Assembly: GCF_900172355.1 (NCBI RefSeq)
Contig: NZ_FWFZ01000001.1
Span: 1 to 64,000, forward strand
Source of the DNA: Roseisalinus antarcticus
GTDB taxonomy: Bacteria; Pseudomonadota; Alphaproteobacteria; Rhodobacterales; Rhodobacteraceae
Reading direction: 5' to 3'
DNA length: 64,000 bases
Shown here: one piece after another, positions 1-8,781 of the stretch
Position numbering within the stretch: the stretch's first letter is position 1
Layout: the number at the start of each line of letters is the position of its first letter
Made by a program: the position numbers and the translations under genes
The notes under the pieces: model-generated
What the model saw: the letters and a program-made list of their open reading frames with translations, nothing else
Told to the model about the DNA's origin: nothing
The model's database searches: none

Positions 1-168
1 AAGAGACACGGGGGGCGGTGTGTCGGGGGATATACCAGGCGACAGCGGCACGGCGGGGGCAGACCAGGGCGCCCCAAACACCCAGGAACCAGGGGTTGTC
101 CTCCCACTCCGTCACGCTCACCCGCCCACCCACCGGGTGTGCGTCCGCAAGCCCCCCGCCCCGAGAAG

Positions 169-184
169 CCCCCCCCCCCCCCCC
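169..184. repeat. Homopolymer of 16 C
   Basis: Sixteen consecutive C residues, next to other C-rich stretches. Such tracts slip during replication and are also a common place for sequencing error. No gene is clearly read through it. Confidence 0.9.
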
Positions 185-196
185 GAACGGCCGAAA

Positions 197-226
197 CGGC
201 ACCGCGGTGGGAGACTCGCGGTGCCG
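197..226. other. Perfect 10-bp stem-loop
   Basis: CGGCACCGCG (197-206) pairs perfectly with CGCGGTGCCG (217-226) across a 10-nt loop. No T tract follows on either strand, so it is not a typical intrinsic terminator. It could be a structured RNA or part of a lost gene. Confidence 0.6.
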
Positions 227-518
227 CCTTGGGGACAGCGGACATCGTCGGGGATTGGGATGCCGACGACGCCCAAGTTTGTGCCGGCCCGTCGAGGCAA
301 AATTCCCCGACGGGACCAGCGTCCGGTTTCCCGGTTCGACCAGAAGAGCCCTGCAATAACAAGGGGTTTCGGGTCAATGTTCCCTGGCCTAAGGCCACCA
401 CTCACGGAACACGATCACTCTCGCATTGACGTAGCGTCGACGAAAGTATGGGAAACCTGACCGCAAGGACGAAACGTTCTGTCGTTGGACGCGGCGTCAC
501 GCGACAGTTTCTAGCGTT

Positions 519-1265
519 TCACGCCTCGAAGACGAACATCTGGTTGTAGAAGGCGGCCTTGAGGATCGCCTGCGCCGTCGTCTCCACGTCCAGCGCCTCG
601 CGCGCCAGCCGCAGATGTTTCTCGACCGTGGCCGGCGACACCCCCAAAAGCAGCGCCACGTCCTGGGTCGTCTTGCCGTCGCCGACCCATTGCAACACCT
701 CTCGCTGCCGCTTGGTCAGCGTGCGGGCGCCGGAATAGGGCAGGGACAGCAGCTTCAGATGCGCCACGTTGTTCATCACCACGATCTCGGAGCCGTGCTT
801 CTCCCAGATCTCCTCGACATCGGCCTGGGTCAGCCCCGGCCGCGCGGTCAGCGCGATGGCGCCCTTGGAGCGTTCGGAGACCGACCGGAAACTGATCGTG
901 TAGCCGGCGACCACGCCCATGGAGATGTTGACCGCCACCACGCGCTGCTCCTCGGCGGTCAGGTTCCCGGGCTGCGCGATCCAGCGCCAGGAACAGGCGC
1001 CGTCGTTCTCCAACGCCCAATGCAGCATCGGCGCATGGTGATAGAGGCCTTCGTCGATGAACCGCTCCATATATTCCGGGGACTGGTTGGTCAGAACGAC
1101 CCAATCCTGCGGATCCCCGAGGGACTCGCCGAACCGGTAGCGGGTGAAGCCGTAGATCAGCCGGTCGAACCCATATTCGGCCATCCGGTCCGTGTGCTGC
1201 CGCCAGAGGCTTTCGACCGTGGCCGCATTGGTCAGAGCATCCAGGTAGTCGCTGAGCATGCTCAT
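519..1265 (-). CDS. LuxR-family transcriptional regulator (solo)
   Basis: A 248-aa DNA-binding regulator with an autoinducer-binding-like domain (about residues 15-165) and a C-terminal LuxR helix-turn-helix (about 183-245; LTKRQREVLQWVGDGKTTQD and GVSPATVEKHLRLAREAL). The ATG at 1265 matches where the family fold begins; an upstream ATG at 1292 would add 9 residues. The Asp-Pro pair that contacts the acyl-homoserine lactone amide in TraR/LuxR appears here as Ala78-Pro79 (YHHAPML), so the ligand may differ or be absent. No luxI-type synthase is in the window, which makes it a solo. It is divergent from a Crp/Fnr-type regulator with about 200 bp between them. Family is certain; ligand and targets unknown. 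Confidence 0.88.
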   Translation of the reverse strand: MSMLSDYLDALTNAATVESLWRQHTDRMAEYGFDRLIYGFTRYRFGESLGDPQDWVVLTNQSPEYMERFIDEGLYHHAPMLHWALENDGACSWRWIAQPGNLTAEEQRVVAVNISMGVVAGYTISFRSVSERSKGAIALTARPGLTQADVEEIWEKHGSEIVVMNNVAHLKLLSLPYSGARTLTKRQREVLQWVGDGKTTQDVALLLGVSPATVEKHLRLAREALDVETTAQAILKAAFYNQMFVFEA

Positions 1266-1435
1266 GTCTGCAGTCTTTCGCAAGGGACCCATCTTGCACC
1301 AATATGACAGGTTGACCGGGCTGGGAACCCTACGGCAATCATCGCCTTGCAGGAGTTGGGTCGCATCCCCCGGACCACGGGACACGCGAGCCGATCCTCT
1401 GAAGACCACTCGCATCCGGGGGATACTCGTTTATC

Positions 1436-1448
1436 ATGCCTCAGGCAT
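1436..1448. promoter_or_regulatory. 13-bp perfect palindrome before the Crp/Fnr-type gene
   Basis: ATGCCT-C-AGGCAT is a perfect inverted repeat that ends 16 bp before the TTG start at 1465, inside the luxR/crp divergent region. Its place suggests an operator or a leader structure. It matches neither the FNR nor the CRP consensus. Role is inferred only. Confidence 0.35.
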
Positions 1449-1464
1449 TCGGATCAGCATGTGA

Positions 1465-2178
1465 TTGGAGTCACAGATCTTGGAAAATAGTCCGGAATCG
1501 GACGGGCCGGCGCAGCGCGGCGTCCTGCTCGACAGCCTGCCCGAAGAAAACCGGGCGGACCTGTTGGAGTTGGCGCGGTCGGTCAGTTTCGACCGGGGGC
1601 AGACGATTCTGACCGCGGGCGAAGACGGCGACACGATGGTCCTGATCGAGACCGGCCGCGTGGAGGTCAGCGTCACGTCACATGAAGGTCGCCGCTCGAT
1701 CCTGACCCAGATGGGGCCGGGCGAGGTGCTGGGCGATCTCGCCGTGCTCGACGGCGGTCCGCGCAGTGCCGACGCGGTCGCCGCGGGGCCGGTGACGGGC
1801 CGGCTTCTGACGCGCGGACAGGTCATGGGCTATCTGGAGCGCAACCCGACGCTGGCGATCGGCCTGATCCGCGAATTGTGCCGCAAGCTGCGCGACGCCT
1901 CCGAGATCCACGCGCAGCAGGCGCTGACCGACGGTGCGCAGCGGTTGGCGCTGGTCCTTGTGCGGCTCTTCGACAAATGGGGCACGCCGGACGCGGATGG
2001 CACCCTGGTCATGCGAGAGTTCGTCTCGCAGGCAGAGATCGGCGATTTCGCGGGGCTGGCCCGGGAAAACGTCAACCGCCAGATCCGGCTGTGGTCGCGC
2101 GAGGGGATCCTGGCGAGCAAGGGCCGCAGGCTCAGCCTCACGGATTCAGAGCGTTTGCGCGAGATTGCCGGCATCTGA
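1465..2178 (+). CDS. Crp/Fnr-family transcriptional regulator
   Basis: A 237-aa protein with an N-terminal cyclic-nucleotide-binding-type beta barrel (about 25-135) and a C-terminal winged helix (about 187-230; SQAEIGDFAGLARENVNRQI). The phosphate-binding-cassette region (89-103) keeps the R100-S101 pair, but the usual Glu is Asp91, so cAMP binding is possible and unproven. The only cysteine is C139, so it is not an iron-sulfur FNR. No ATG exists near the start of the domain; the TTG at 1465 is the best start visible. It is divergent from the LuxR-type gene, and the two may regulate each other. Confidence 0.85.
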   Translation: MESQILENSPESDGPAQRGVLLDSLPEENRADLLELARSVSFDRGQTILTAGEDGDTMVLIETGRVEVSVTSHEGRRSILTQMGPGEVLGDLAVLDGGPRSADAVAAGPVTGRLLTRGQVMGYLERNPTLAIGLIRELCRKLRDASEIHAQQALTDGAQRLALVLVRLFDKWGTPDADGTLVMREFVSQAEIGDFAGLARENVNRQIRLWSREGILASKGRRLSLTDSERLREIAGI

Positions 2179-2225
2179 GGGCGGTTCGGGCTGAAACCGC
2201 GGATGTTTCTCACATCTTTTATTTA

Positions 2226-2241
2226 CATAATACTGATTATG
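2226..2241. terminator. A+T-rich inverted repeat between convergent genes
   Basis: CATAAT-ACTG-ATTATG lies in the 128-bp gap where the Crp/Fnr-type gene and doeA converge, in a locally A+T-rich stretch with T runs. The position fits a weak bidirectional terminator, but the stem has only 6 A/T-rich pairs. Confidence 0.25.
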
Positions 2242-2306
2242 AGCCTTAGCGCCCGGCCCCATGACGCCGCCTCCCGGACTCTCCGGCCTGGAAAGATACG
2301 ACTGGA

Positions 2307-3494
2307 TCAGGCCTTGACGACCAGCCCCCCCGGCGTGTCGCACAGCCTGTCATGACCGTTCTCGGTGATCAGGATCGGCTCTGTGGTCTCGATCCCGCCA
2401 TCGTCGAGCCAGAGCGCCGGCATGAAGTGGAACGTCATCCCCGGCAGCAGCTCGGTCCGGTCGCCGGCGCGGAACGACATCGTCCGTTCGCCCCAGTCCG
2501 GCGGATAGCTGAGCCCGATCGCATAGCCGCAGCGGTTGTCCTTGATGAACCCGTGCCGCGCCAGCGCCGCGTTGAAGGCGTTGGCGATGTCCTCGCAGCG
2601 GTTGCCCGGCCGCGCCTGCTCCAGCGCGGCCTCGGTGGCGTCATCGACGGCCATCTCGGCATCCAGGTATTTCTGCGGCGGCTTGCCCAGGAACAACGTG
2701 CGCGATTGCGGGCAATGATAGCGCCGGTGCGCGCCCGCGATCTCGAAGAACGTCGCCTCGCCCGTCCGCAGCGGCGTGTCGTCCCAGGTCAGATGCGGCG
2801 CCGTGGCGTCGAGGCCCGACGGCGCCATGGGCACGATCGCCGGATAATCGCCCCAGTGCCCGCCGACGCCGGAAATGCCGGTGTGATAGATCTCGGCCAC
2901 CAGCTTGTGCTTTGGCATGCCGGGTTCCGCGAAGTTGCGGATCTTCTCGTGCATCGCGGTGACGATATCGGCGGCCCGGCGCATGTAGATCAGCTCGAAC
3001 TCCGACTTGATCGTCCGTTGCCAGTTGACGAGGCCGGTGCAATCCTGGAAATCCGCCTTTGGAAGGCACTTCAAGAGCGTCTTGTAAGCACTTGCCGAAA
3101 AGTAATAATTGTCCATCTCGATGCCGACGCGCTGCGTCCCGTGGCCGTAAGCGTCGACCAGCTTGGCCAGGTCTTCCATCGGATGCTTGTCAGGGTTCTG
3201 AACGTAATCGTCGGCATAGCCGAAGATGTTGTCCTCTTCCATGAACACCGTCCGCATGGCACCGGCGGCATCGATGCCCCGGCCCCACCAGACCGGCTCG
3301 CCCTCCATCGACAAGAGCACCGCCTGGTGGACATAGAAGGTCCAGCCGTCATAGCCCGAGATCCAGGACATGTTCGACGGATCGGTGATCAGGATCGCGT
3401 CGAGCCCTTCGGCTTCCATCGCGGCGCGGGTTTTCTCTATCCTGTCCCAATACTCGGAATCGGGAAAGGACGGGCTGGTACGACTCGACGGCAT
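2307..3494 (-). CDS. doeA: Ectoine hydrolase (M24 family, DoeA/EutD type)
   Basis: A 395-aa creatinase/prolidase-fold protein: N-terminal creatinase domain (about 14-155) and pita-bread M24 domain (about 165-390). DoeA opens ectoine to N-acetyl-diaminobutyrate in the cytoplasm. The match rests on motifs I recognise from DoeA: DPSNMSWISGYDGWTFYVHQ, GIEMDNYYFSA, HLTWDDTPLR and GLSYPPDWGERTM, the last in place of the metal-binding GHGIG of true peptidases. Length is typical. An AGGAG ribosome site sits before the ATG at 3494. The usual partners (doeB, doeX, ectoine uptake genes) are absent nearby, so it stands alone, transcribed away from the Pho block. A related M24 amidohydrolase with another substrate is possible. 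Confidence 0.8.
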   Translation of the reverse strand: MPSSRTSPSFPDSEYWDRIEKTRAAMEAEGLDAILITDPSNMSWISGYDGWTFYVHQAVLLSMEGEPVWWGRGIDAAGAMRTVFMEEDNIFGYADDYVQNPDKHPMEDLAKLVDAYGHGTQRVGIEMDNYYFSASAYKTLLKCLPKADFQDCTGLVNWQRTIKSEFELIYMRRAADIVTAMHEKIRNFAEPGMPKHKLVAEIYHTGISGVGGHWGDYPAIVPMAPSGLDATAPHLTWDDTPLRTGEATFFEIAGAHRRYHCPQSRTLFLGKPPQKYLDAEMAVDDATEAALEQARPGNRCEDIANAFNAALARHGFIKDNRCGYAIGLSYPPDWGERTMSFRAGDRTELLPGMTFHFMPALWLDDGGIETTEPILITENGHDRLCDTPGGLVVKA

Positions 3495-3614
3495 GGATTC
3501 TCCTGCAAAGGCTGGCGCGATGCTGAAGTCTTGCCCTCAGGAAGCCAAGCCCCCTCGGCCCTTCATCGCGGGCCCGTGGCGCTTTGACCCCTGCCCGGCC
3601 CCTTGCGCCCAATT

Positions 3615-4304
3615 TTAGCCCAGGGCGTAGCCCGCGCCGCGCACGGTGCGCACCGGATCGGCGCCGCCGTTCTGGGTCAGAACCTTGCGCAGGCGCCCGA
3701 TATGGACGTCCACGGTGCGGGTGTCGACATAGATATCGCGCCCCCAGACCCGGTCGAGCAATTGCTCGCGCGACCAGACCCGCCCGGGCTTTTCCATGAA
3801 GGTCGACAGCAGCCGAAACTCGGTCGGGCCGAGTTTCAGCGCCTGTTCGCCGCGCCGCACCCGGTGGGTTTCGGCGTCCAGGACAATGTCGTCGAAGTTC
3901 AGGACCTGGCCCACCGTCGCCGGACGCACCCGGCGCAGCTGGGTCCGGACCCGCGCCATCAGCTCGCTGATGGAATACGGCTTGACCACGTAATCATCGG
4001 CGCCGGTCTCGAGGCCGCGGACCTTGTCGACCTCCTCGGACCGCGCCGAGAGCATGATGATGGCGATGTCGCGCGTCGTCGCGCGGGTCTTGAGCTGGCG
4101 GCACACCTCGATGCCCGAGAGGTTGGGCAACATCCAGTCCAGCACGATCACGTCGGGCATGTCCTCCTCGACCAGGATCAGCGCCTGCTCGCCATCCTCG
4201 GCCCGGCTGGTGCGAAAGCCTTCGGCCTCGAGGTTGTAGCCCAGGACCTCACGCTGCGCGACTTCATCTTCGACAATCAGAACATGGGGTTGCGAGGCGT
4301 TCAT
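3615..4304 (-). CDS. phoB: Phosphate regulon response regulator PhoB
   Basis: A 229-aa OmpR/PhoB-class regulator. The receiver domain (about 6-120) has the acidic pocket (VEDE), phosphoacceptor Asp56 in VIVLDWMLP and the switch Lys in VVKPYS. The C-terminal winged helix (about 130-229) ends in the classic RTVRGAGYALG. Phosphorylated PhoB binds Pho boxes and activates phosphate-acquisition genes. It is the last gene of the pst block and starts only 4 nt after phoU. The best visible target in this window is the box before pstS (9915-9943). Confidence 0.96.
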   Translation of the reverse strand: MNASQPHVLIVEDEVAQREVLGYNLEAEGFRTSRAEDGEQALILVEEDMPDVIVLDWMLPNLSGIEVCRQLKTRATTRDIAIIMLSARSEEVDKVRGLETGADDYVVKPYSISELMARVRTQLRRVRPATVGQVLNFDDIVLDAETHRVRRGEQALKLGPTEFRLLSTFMEKPGRVWSREQLLDRVWGRDIYVDTRTVDVHIGRLRKVLTQNGGADPVRTVRGAGYALG

Positions 4305-4308
4305 GATG

Positions 4309-5034
4309 TCAGTCGTCCTCGTCCTCTGCGCCCATGAAGGACGTCTCGTCGCCCTTGGGGCGGGTATCCTCGGGCATGGTTCCGGTCACGAGATAGATCA
4401 CTTGCTCGGCCATGTTGGTCACCAGGTCGCCCATGCGCTCGACGTTCTTGGCGATGAAAAGAAGGTGCATGCAGGCGGTGATGTTACGCGGGTCCTCCAT
4501 CATGAAGGTCAGGAACTCGCGGAACAGCGCATTGTACATCTGGTCGATGTCATGGTCGCGCTGGCGCACGTCCTCGGCCAGCTGCGCGTCGCGGCGGATA
4601 TAGGCGTCCAGCGTATCCTTCAGCATCAGCTGCACCTCGCGTGCCATCCGGCGCGTCGCGGCATCGGCCCCCTGGATCGGGCGCATCTCGGCCAGCACCG
4701 ACGTGCGCTTGGCCATGTTCTTGGCGTAGTCCCCAACCCGCTCCAGGCTGCCCGACAGGCGGAACACCGTCAGCAGTACCCGCAGGTCGGCCGAGACAGG
4801 AGCGCGCAGCGCGATGGTGCGGGCGCATTCCTCGTTGATCCGCTCTTCGAGCTCGTCGATTGTCCGGTCGCCGCGGCGCACCTTGTCGGCAAGCTCCAGG
4901 TCCCGGGTTTCGAGCGCACGGGCACCGTCGAGGATCGCGGCCTCGACCAGGCCGCCCATCTTCATCACCAGCGCCTGGATCGATTCAAGCTCTCGGTCAT
5001 AGGCCGAGACGATATGTTGTTCGTCGGAAATCAT
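4309..5034 (-). CDS. phoU: Phosphate signalling protein PhoU
   Basis: A 241-aa all-helical protein made of two PhoU repeats with the family signatures RVGDYAKNMAKR and NVERMGDLVTNMAEQ (acidic metal-binding positions E/D). PhoU links the Pst transporter to PhoR and keeps the regulon off when phosphate is plentiful. The start is the ATG at 5034, giving MISDEQHIVSAYDRELESI, the normal N-terminus; a longer open frame upstream overlaps pstB and is rejected. It lies 5 nt after pstB and just before phoB. The acidic tail (GAEDEDD) is ordinary for the group. Confidence 0.95.
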   Translation of the reverse strand: MISDEQHIVSAYDRELESIQALVMKMGGLVEAAILDGARALETRDLELADKVRRGDRTIDELEERINEECARTIALRAPVSADLRVLLTVFRLSGSLERVGDYAKNMAKRTSVLAEMRPIQGADAATRRMAREVQLMLKDTLDAYIRRDAQLAEDVRQRDHDIDQMYNALFREFLTFMMEDPRNITACMHLLFIAKNVERMGDLVTNMAEQVIYLVTGTMPEDTRPKGDETSFMGAEDEDD

Positions 5035-5039
5035 GGCAT

Positions 5040-5837
5040 TTATCCAATACGTCCCGAGATATAGCTTTCGGTGCGGCTGTCTTCGGGGTTTGTGAAAATC
5101 TTGCCGGTCTCGCCGAATTCCACCATGTTTCCAAGGTGAAAGAACGCGGTCTTCTGGCTGACCCGGGCGGCTTGTTGCATGGAATGGGTGACGATCACGA
5201 CCGAATAGCTTTCGCGCAGCTCGTCGATCAGCTCTTCGACCTGGCCGGTGGCGATCGGGTCCAGCGCGGAACAGGGCTCGTCCATCAGCAGGACCTCGGG
5301 CTCGGTCGCCACGGCCCGGGCGATGCACAGACGCTGTTGCTGGCCGCCTGACAGGCCGGTGCCGGGGGCGGTCAGCCGGTCCTTGACCTCGTTCCAGATC
5401 GCCCCGCGCCGCAGGGCGCGCTCGACGATGTCGTCCAGATCGGCCTTGTTCCTGGCCAGCCCGTGGATCCGCGGGCCGTAGGCCACGTTGTCATAGATAG
5501 ACTTCGGAAACGGGTTCGGCTTCTGAAAGACCATGCCGACCTTGGCGCGCAGCTGGACCGGATCGACACGCTTGTCATAGATGTCCTCGCCGTCGATCAG
5601 AATATCGCCGCTCACCCTGGCCGTATCAATGGTGTCGTTCATCCTGTTGATACAGCGCAGAAATGTCGATTTGCCGCAGCCCGAAGGGCCGATGAAGGCG
5701 GTGACTGTCTTGTCCTCGATTTCGACGCTCACATCCCGGATCGCGTGGGTCTCCCCGTAGTAGACCTGCACGTTGCTCGCGCTGATCTTGATCTCTTTCT
5801 GGTCCACGCTTCTCTCCGTCAGTCTCAGGTCGTCCAT
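5040..5837 (-). CDS. pstB: Phosphate ABC transporter ATP-binding protein PstB
   Basis: A 265-aa ABC ATPase that powers phosphate import from the inner face of the membrane. Walker A GPSGCGKS (50-57), Q-loop [15 protein letters not shown], signature LSGGQQQR, Walker [14 protein letters not shown] and the switch His (VTHSMQQ) are all intact and have the PstB-specific wording. Two ATGs compete (5843 and 5837); the second sits 7 nt from GAGAGGG and is chosen. pstA ends 17 nt upstream. Confidence 0.96.
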   Translation of the reverse strand: MDDLRLTERSVDQKEIKISASNVQVYYGETHAIRDVSVEIEDKTVTAFIGPSGCGKSTFLRCINRMNDTIDTARVSGDILIDGEDIYDKRVDPVQLRAKVGMVFQKPNPFPKSIYDNVAYGPRIHGLARNKADLDDIVERALRRGAIWNEVKDRLTAPGTGLSGGQQQRLCIARAVATEPEVLLMDEPCSALDPIATGQVEELIDELRESYSVVIVTHSMQQAARVSQKTAFFHLGNMVEFGETGKIFTNPEDSRTESYISGRIG

Positions 5838-5854
5838 TTTCATACCCTCTCACG

Positions 5855-7195
5855 TTACCAACGGCGTTCAAAGCGGCGGCGCAGCAGAATTGCGACGATG
5901 TTCATGGTCATCAGGAACAGCAGCAGAATGATGATCCCGCCCCAGGCGCGTTCGTAGAACGCAGGGTCGGCGCGCTTGGCCCATTCGTAGATCTGTGCCG
6001 GCATGGCCGAGTTCGGGTCGAGAAAGCCGGAGGCGACGCCGTCCGGGTAGTTCGTGGCGATATAGCCCACCATGCCGATCAGTAGCAGCGGCGCGGTCTC
6101 GCCCAGTGCCTGCGCCAGGCCGATGATCGTCCCGGTCAGGATCCCCGGCATGGCCAGCGGCAGGACGTGGTGGAACACCGATTGCATCTTGGAGGCGCCG
6201 ACCCCGAGCGCGGCGGCCCGGATCGACGGCGGCACCGATTGCAGCGAGGCGCGTGTCGAGATGATGATCGTCGGCAGTGTCATCAGCGTCAGCACCAGCC
6301 CGCCCACCAGCGGCGCCGATTGCGGCAATCCGCCGAACTGGATGAACGCCGCGAGGCCGAGGATGCCGAAGACGATCGACGGCACCGCCGCGAGGTTCGA
6401 GATATTGACCTCGATCAGGTCGGTCCAGCGGTTCCTGGGGGCGAATTCCTCAAGATAAATCGAGGCGGCGACACCTATGGGCAAGGCCAGGAACAACACA
6501 ACGAACATCATGAACAACGAGCCCAGCATCGCCACCCCGATCCCGGCCTGTTCGGGCCGGGAATCCGAGGCATCGGCCCCGAATATGAAATCCCAGTTGA
6601 ATGACCTCTCCACGATCCCGGCCGCCTCCATCCGGTCCACCAGGTCCAGATGCGCGGCCGAGAGGTTGTTGTCGCGGGCAAGGCTTTCGCGCGTCACCCG
6701 GCCCTTGGAATAGCCGTCGACCCGCGAGGATGCGAAAAAGCGGAACTCGACCGTGCCGCCGACCCTGTCCGGATTGGCCAGCACGAATTCACGCATCTGC
6801 CCGGCCTCGGAGGAGGACAGGATCTGCCCCAGCTCCTCGGGGCCCATGTCGGTTTCTATCCCGGCCTCGGCCAGCCGCTCCGCGAGCGCGGTGTAGATGA
6901 TCTCGCGGTAGGCGGAGGTCTTGACGAAGGAGGCCTCGGCGGCCTCGACGGCCTCGGGCTCCAGCGGGACCTCGACCGTCACGAACGTCTGGGTGAAGGC
7001 CGGCGTCCCGTTCGAGATGATCGCGTAGAGCAGGGCGACCAGGAAGGCGACACCGATCAGCACGGCACCCAGCCCATAGGCCTTGAAGCGGGCCTCGGAG
7101 GCGTTGCGCTTCTTGGTGCGCGCGTCGAGCTGGTGCAGGGAGGATTTGCGCACCGCGGGCGGCGCGGCGGCGGAGGCGGCGGACGCGTCGGTCAT
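5855..7195 (-). CDS. pstA: Phosphate ABC transporter permease PstA
   Basis: A 446-aa inner-membrane permease, longer than E. coli PstA (about 296 aa). The extra part is an N-terminal membrane helix (about 40-62) followed by a soluble, presumably periplasmic, stretch (about 65-205; DUF3333-like), common in alphaproteobacterial PstA. The MetI permease core follows, with the ATPase-coupling EAA region (RAAALGVGASKMQSVFHHVLP). The ATG overlaps the stop of pstC by 4 nt (ATGA), so the two subunits are translationally coupled. Confidence 0.93.
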   Translation of the reverse strand: MTDASAASAAAPPAVRKSSLHQLDARTKKRNASEARFKAYGLGAVLIGVAFLVALLYAIISNGTPAFTQTFVTVEVPLEPEAVEAAEASFVKTSAYREIIYTALAERLAEAGIETDMGPEELGQILSSSEAGQMREFVLANPDRVGGTVEFRFFASSRVDGYSKGRVTRESLARDNNLSAAHLDLVDRMEAAGIVERSFNWDFIFGADASDSRPEQAGIGVAMLGSLFMMFVVLFLALPIGVAASIYLEEFAPRNRWTDLIEVNISNLAAVPSIVFGILGLAAFIQFGGLPQSAPLVGGLVLTLMTLPTIIISTRASLQSVPPSIRAAALGVGASKMQSVFHHVLPLAMPGILTGTIIGLAQALGETAPLLLIGMVGYIATNYPDGVASGFLDPNSAMPAQIYEWAKRADPAFYERAWGGIIILLLFLMTMNIVAILLRRRFERRW

Positions 7196-8661
7196 TCGTA
7201 TTGCTCCCGGTAGCGGCGCACGATCCAGAGTGCGAAGACATTGAGCGCGAGGGTGATGACGAAGAGCGTCATCCCCAGCGCGAAGGCGACAAGCGCCTCG
7301 GGCGAGGAAAAGTCAGCGTCGCCAGTCAATTGGCTGACGATCTTCGCGGTGACCGTGGTCATCGCCTCGAACGGGTTGAGCGACAGCCGGGCCGCGGCCC
7401 CCGCCCCCAGCACCACGATCATGGTCTCGCCGATGGCGCGGGACGCCGCCAGCAGGATCGCGCCCACGATGCCCGGCAGGGCCGCGGGCAGGATCACCTG
7501 CTTGACCGTCTCGGAATGGGTGGCGCCGAGGCCGAGGCTGCCGTCGCGCATGGATTGCGGCACCGCGTTGATGATGTCGTCCGAGAGCGACGACACGAAC
7601 GGGATCAGCATGATCCCCATCACCAGCCCCGCGGTCATCACCGCCGTGCCGCCGCCCATCCAGTCCACGCCCAGCACGCCGTCCTGGCCGAAGATGTCGA
7701 CCAGCAGCGGGCCGACCGTCAGCAGCGCGAAGAGGCCGTAGACGATGGTCGGGATCCCTGCGAGCACCTCCAGCAACGGCTTGGCCACCGAGCGCACCAG
7801 CGGGCTGGCGTATTCCGACAGATAGATCGCGGCCAGCAGGCCGATCGGCACTGCCACCATGAGCGCGATCAGCGAGATGTAGAACGTGCCCCAGAGCAGC
7901 GACAGGATGCCCAGCGACGAGCCGCCGCCGAAGGACGGGCTCCAGGTCGTGCCGAAAAAGAAGTCGGTCGCGGGATAGAGCCGGAAGAACTCCACCGTGT
8001 TGAAGATCAGCGACAGCACGATCCCCAACGTCGTCAGGATGGCCAGGCAGGCCGCCGCGATCAGCAGCACCAGCACCCCGCGCTCCACCGTGTTGCGGGC
8101 GCGGAAATCCCGGGTGGTCATGCGGTAGGCCAGTGCGGTGCCGCCGAGCGAGGCGGCGATGACCAGGATCGTCATCGCCAGCGACCCGGTGTGGGACATC
8201 GTGCGATAGCGTTGGGCCGCGCGCAGGGTGTCTTCGGTCACGTCCGAGCCGAGCGCCACGCCGATGCCGCCCAAAAGCTCGCGGATCTCGTCGCCGTTCT
8301 CCAGGGCGCGGGAGGCGTCGCCGCCCAGCACGCCCTGCCCCACGGCCGCGTCGAGCCCGTCGGCCACCCGGCGCACGTCGGCCATCAACAGGCTGCGGTC
8401 GGCGGCTGTGGCCTCCGCCGCGAGGTCGAGCCCGCCCGCGACCGAGCGTTCGATCACCAGCGGCTGGCCCAGGGTCCAGAGCACCATCAGCAGCAACGCC
8501 GGGACCAGCCCGGTCAGCGCCGCGTTGAAGCCGTAATAGGACGGCAGCGAGTGCAGGTTGCGGATATCGCCACCGGCCGAGGCCATGGCGCGGCCGCGCC
8601 CGAGCACATAGCCGATCACGGCGATGGCGAGCACGATGAGAAGGATCCAGAGGGCGGACAT
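7192..8661 (-). CDS. pstC: Phosphate ABC transporter permease PstC
   Basis: A 489-aa permease. An N-terminal segment with two membrane helices (about 1-22 and 47-68) and a soluble insert precede the six-helix MetI core (about 265-485), whose EAA motif is in DGSLGLGATHSETVKQVILP. PstC pairs with PstA to form the phosphate channel. A good AGGAGCC ribosome site precedes the ATG at 8661. About 120 nt separate it from pstS; that gap holds a G/C homopolymer hairpin (8736-8773), which probably sets its expression below that of the binding protein. Confidence 0.93.
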   Translation of the reverse strand: MSALWILLIVLAIAVIGYVLGRGRAMASAGGDIRNLHSLPSYYGFNAALTGLVPALLLMVLWTLGQPLVIERSVAGGLDLAAEATAADRSLLMADVRRVADGLDAAVGQGVLGGDASRALENGDEIRELLGGIGVALGSDVTEDTLRAAQRYRTMSHTGSLAMTILVIAASLGGTALAYRMTTRDFRARNTVERGVLVLLIAAACLAILTTLGIVLSLIFNTVEFFRLYPATDFFFGTTWSPSFGGGSSLGILSLLWGTFYISLIALMVAVPIGLLAAIYLSEYASPLVRSVAKPLLEVLAGIPTIVYGLFALLTVGPLLVDIFGQDGVLGVDWMGGGTAVMTAGLVMGIMLIPFVSSLSDDIINAVPQSMRDGSLGLGATHSETVKQVILPAALPGIVGAILLAASRAIGETMIVVLGAGAAARLSLNPFEAMTTVTAKIVSQLTGDADFSSPEALVAFALGMTLFVITLALNVFALWIVRRYREQYE

Positions 8662-8735
8662 CAGGGCTCCTGCGGGGCGGGTTGCGTTGCGCGTCCGGCT
8701 GAAATCATGAAACGGGAAAAGAAATCAAGAGGGTT

Positions 8736-8773
8736 GGGGGGGGGCGCGACCTTCAGGCCGCTCCCCCCCCCCC
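8736..8773 (-). other. G9/C11 hairpin between pstS and pstC
   Basis: On the plus strand a run of 9 G (8736-8744) and a run of 11 C (8763-8773) can pair around the stretch between them, just after the pstS stop. No T tract follows, so it is better read as an RNA-stabilising or partly terminating intercistronic structure. Such elements are known after binding-protein genes and protect the upstream message. Confidence 0.6.
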
Positions 8774-8781
8774 GGGGCCGA

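Larger units (their letters stand above)
1..518. other. Region without a convincing gene
   Basis: No reading frame here looks like a real protein: the open frames are rich in Pro/Arg, overlap on both strands and have no family motif or good ribosome binding site. It contains a long C homopolymer (169-184) and a perfect hairpin (197-226). The last part (about 440-518) is the downstream flank of the minus-strand LuxR-type gene. It may be a decayed gene or a structured non-coding stretch; the sequence does not decide. Confidence 0.5.
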
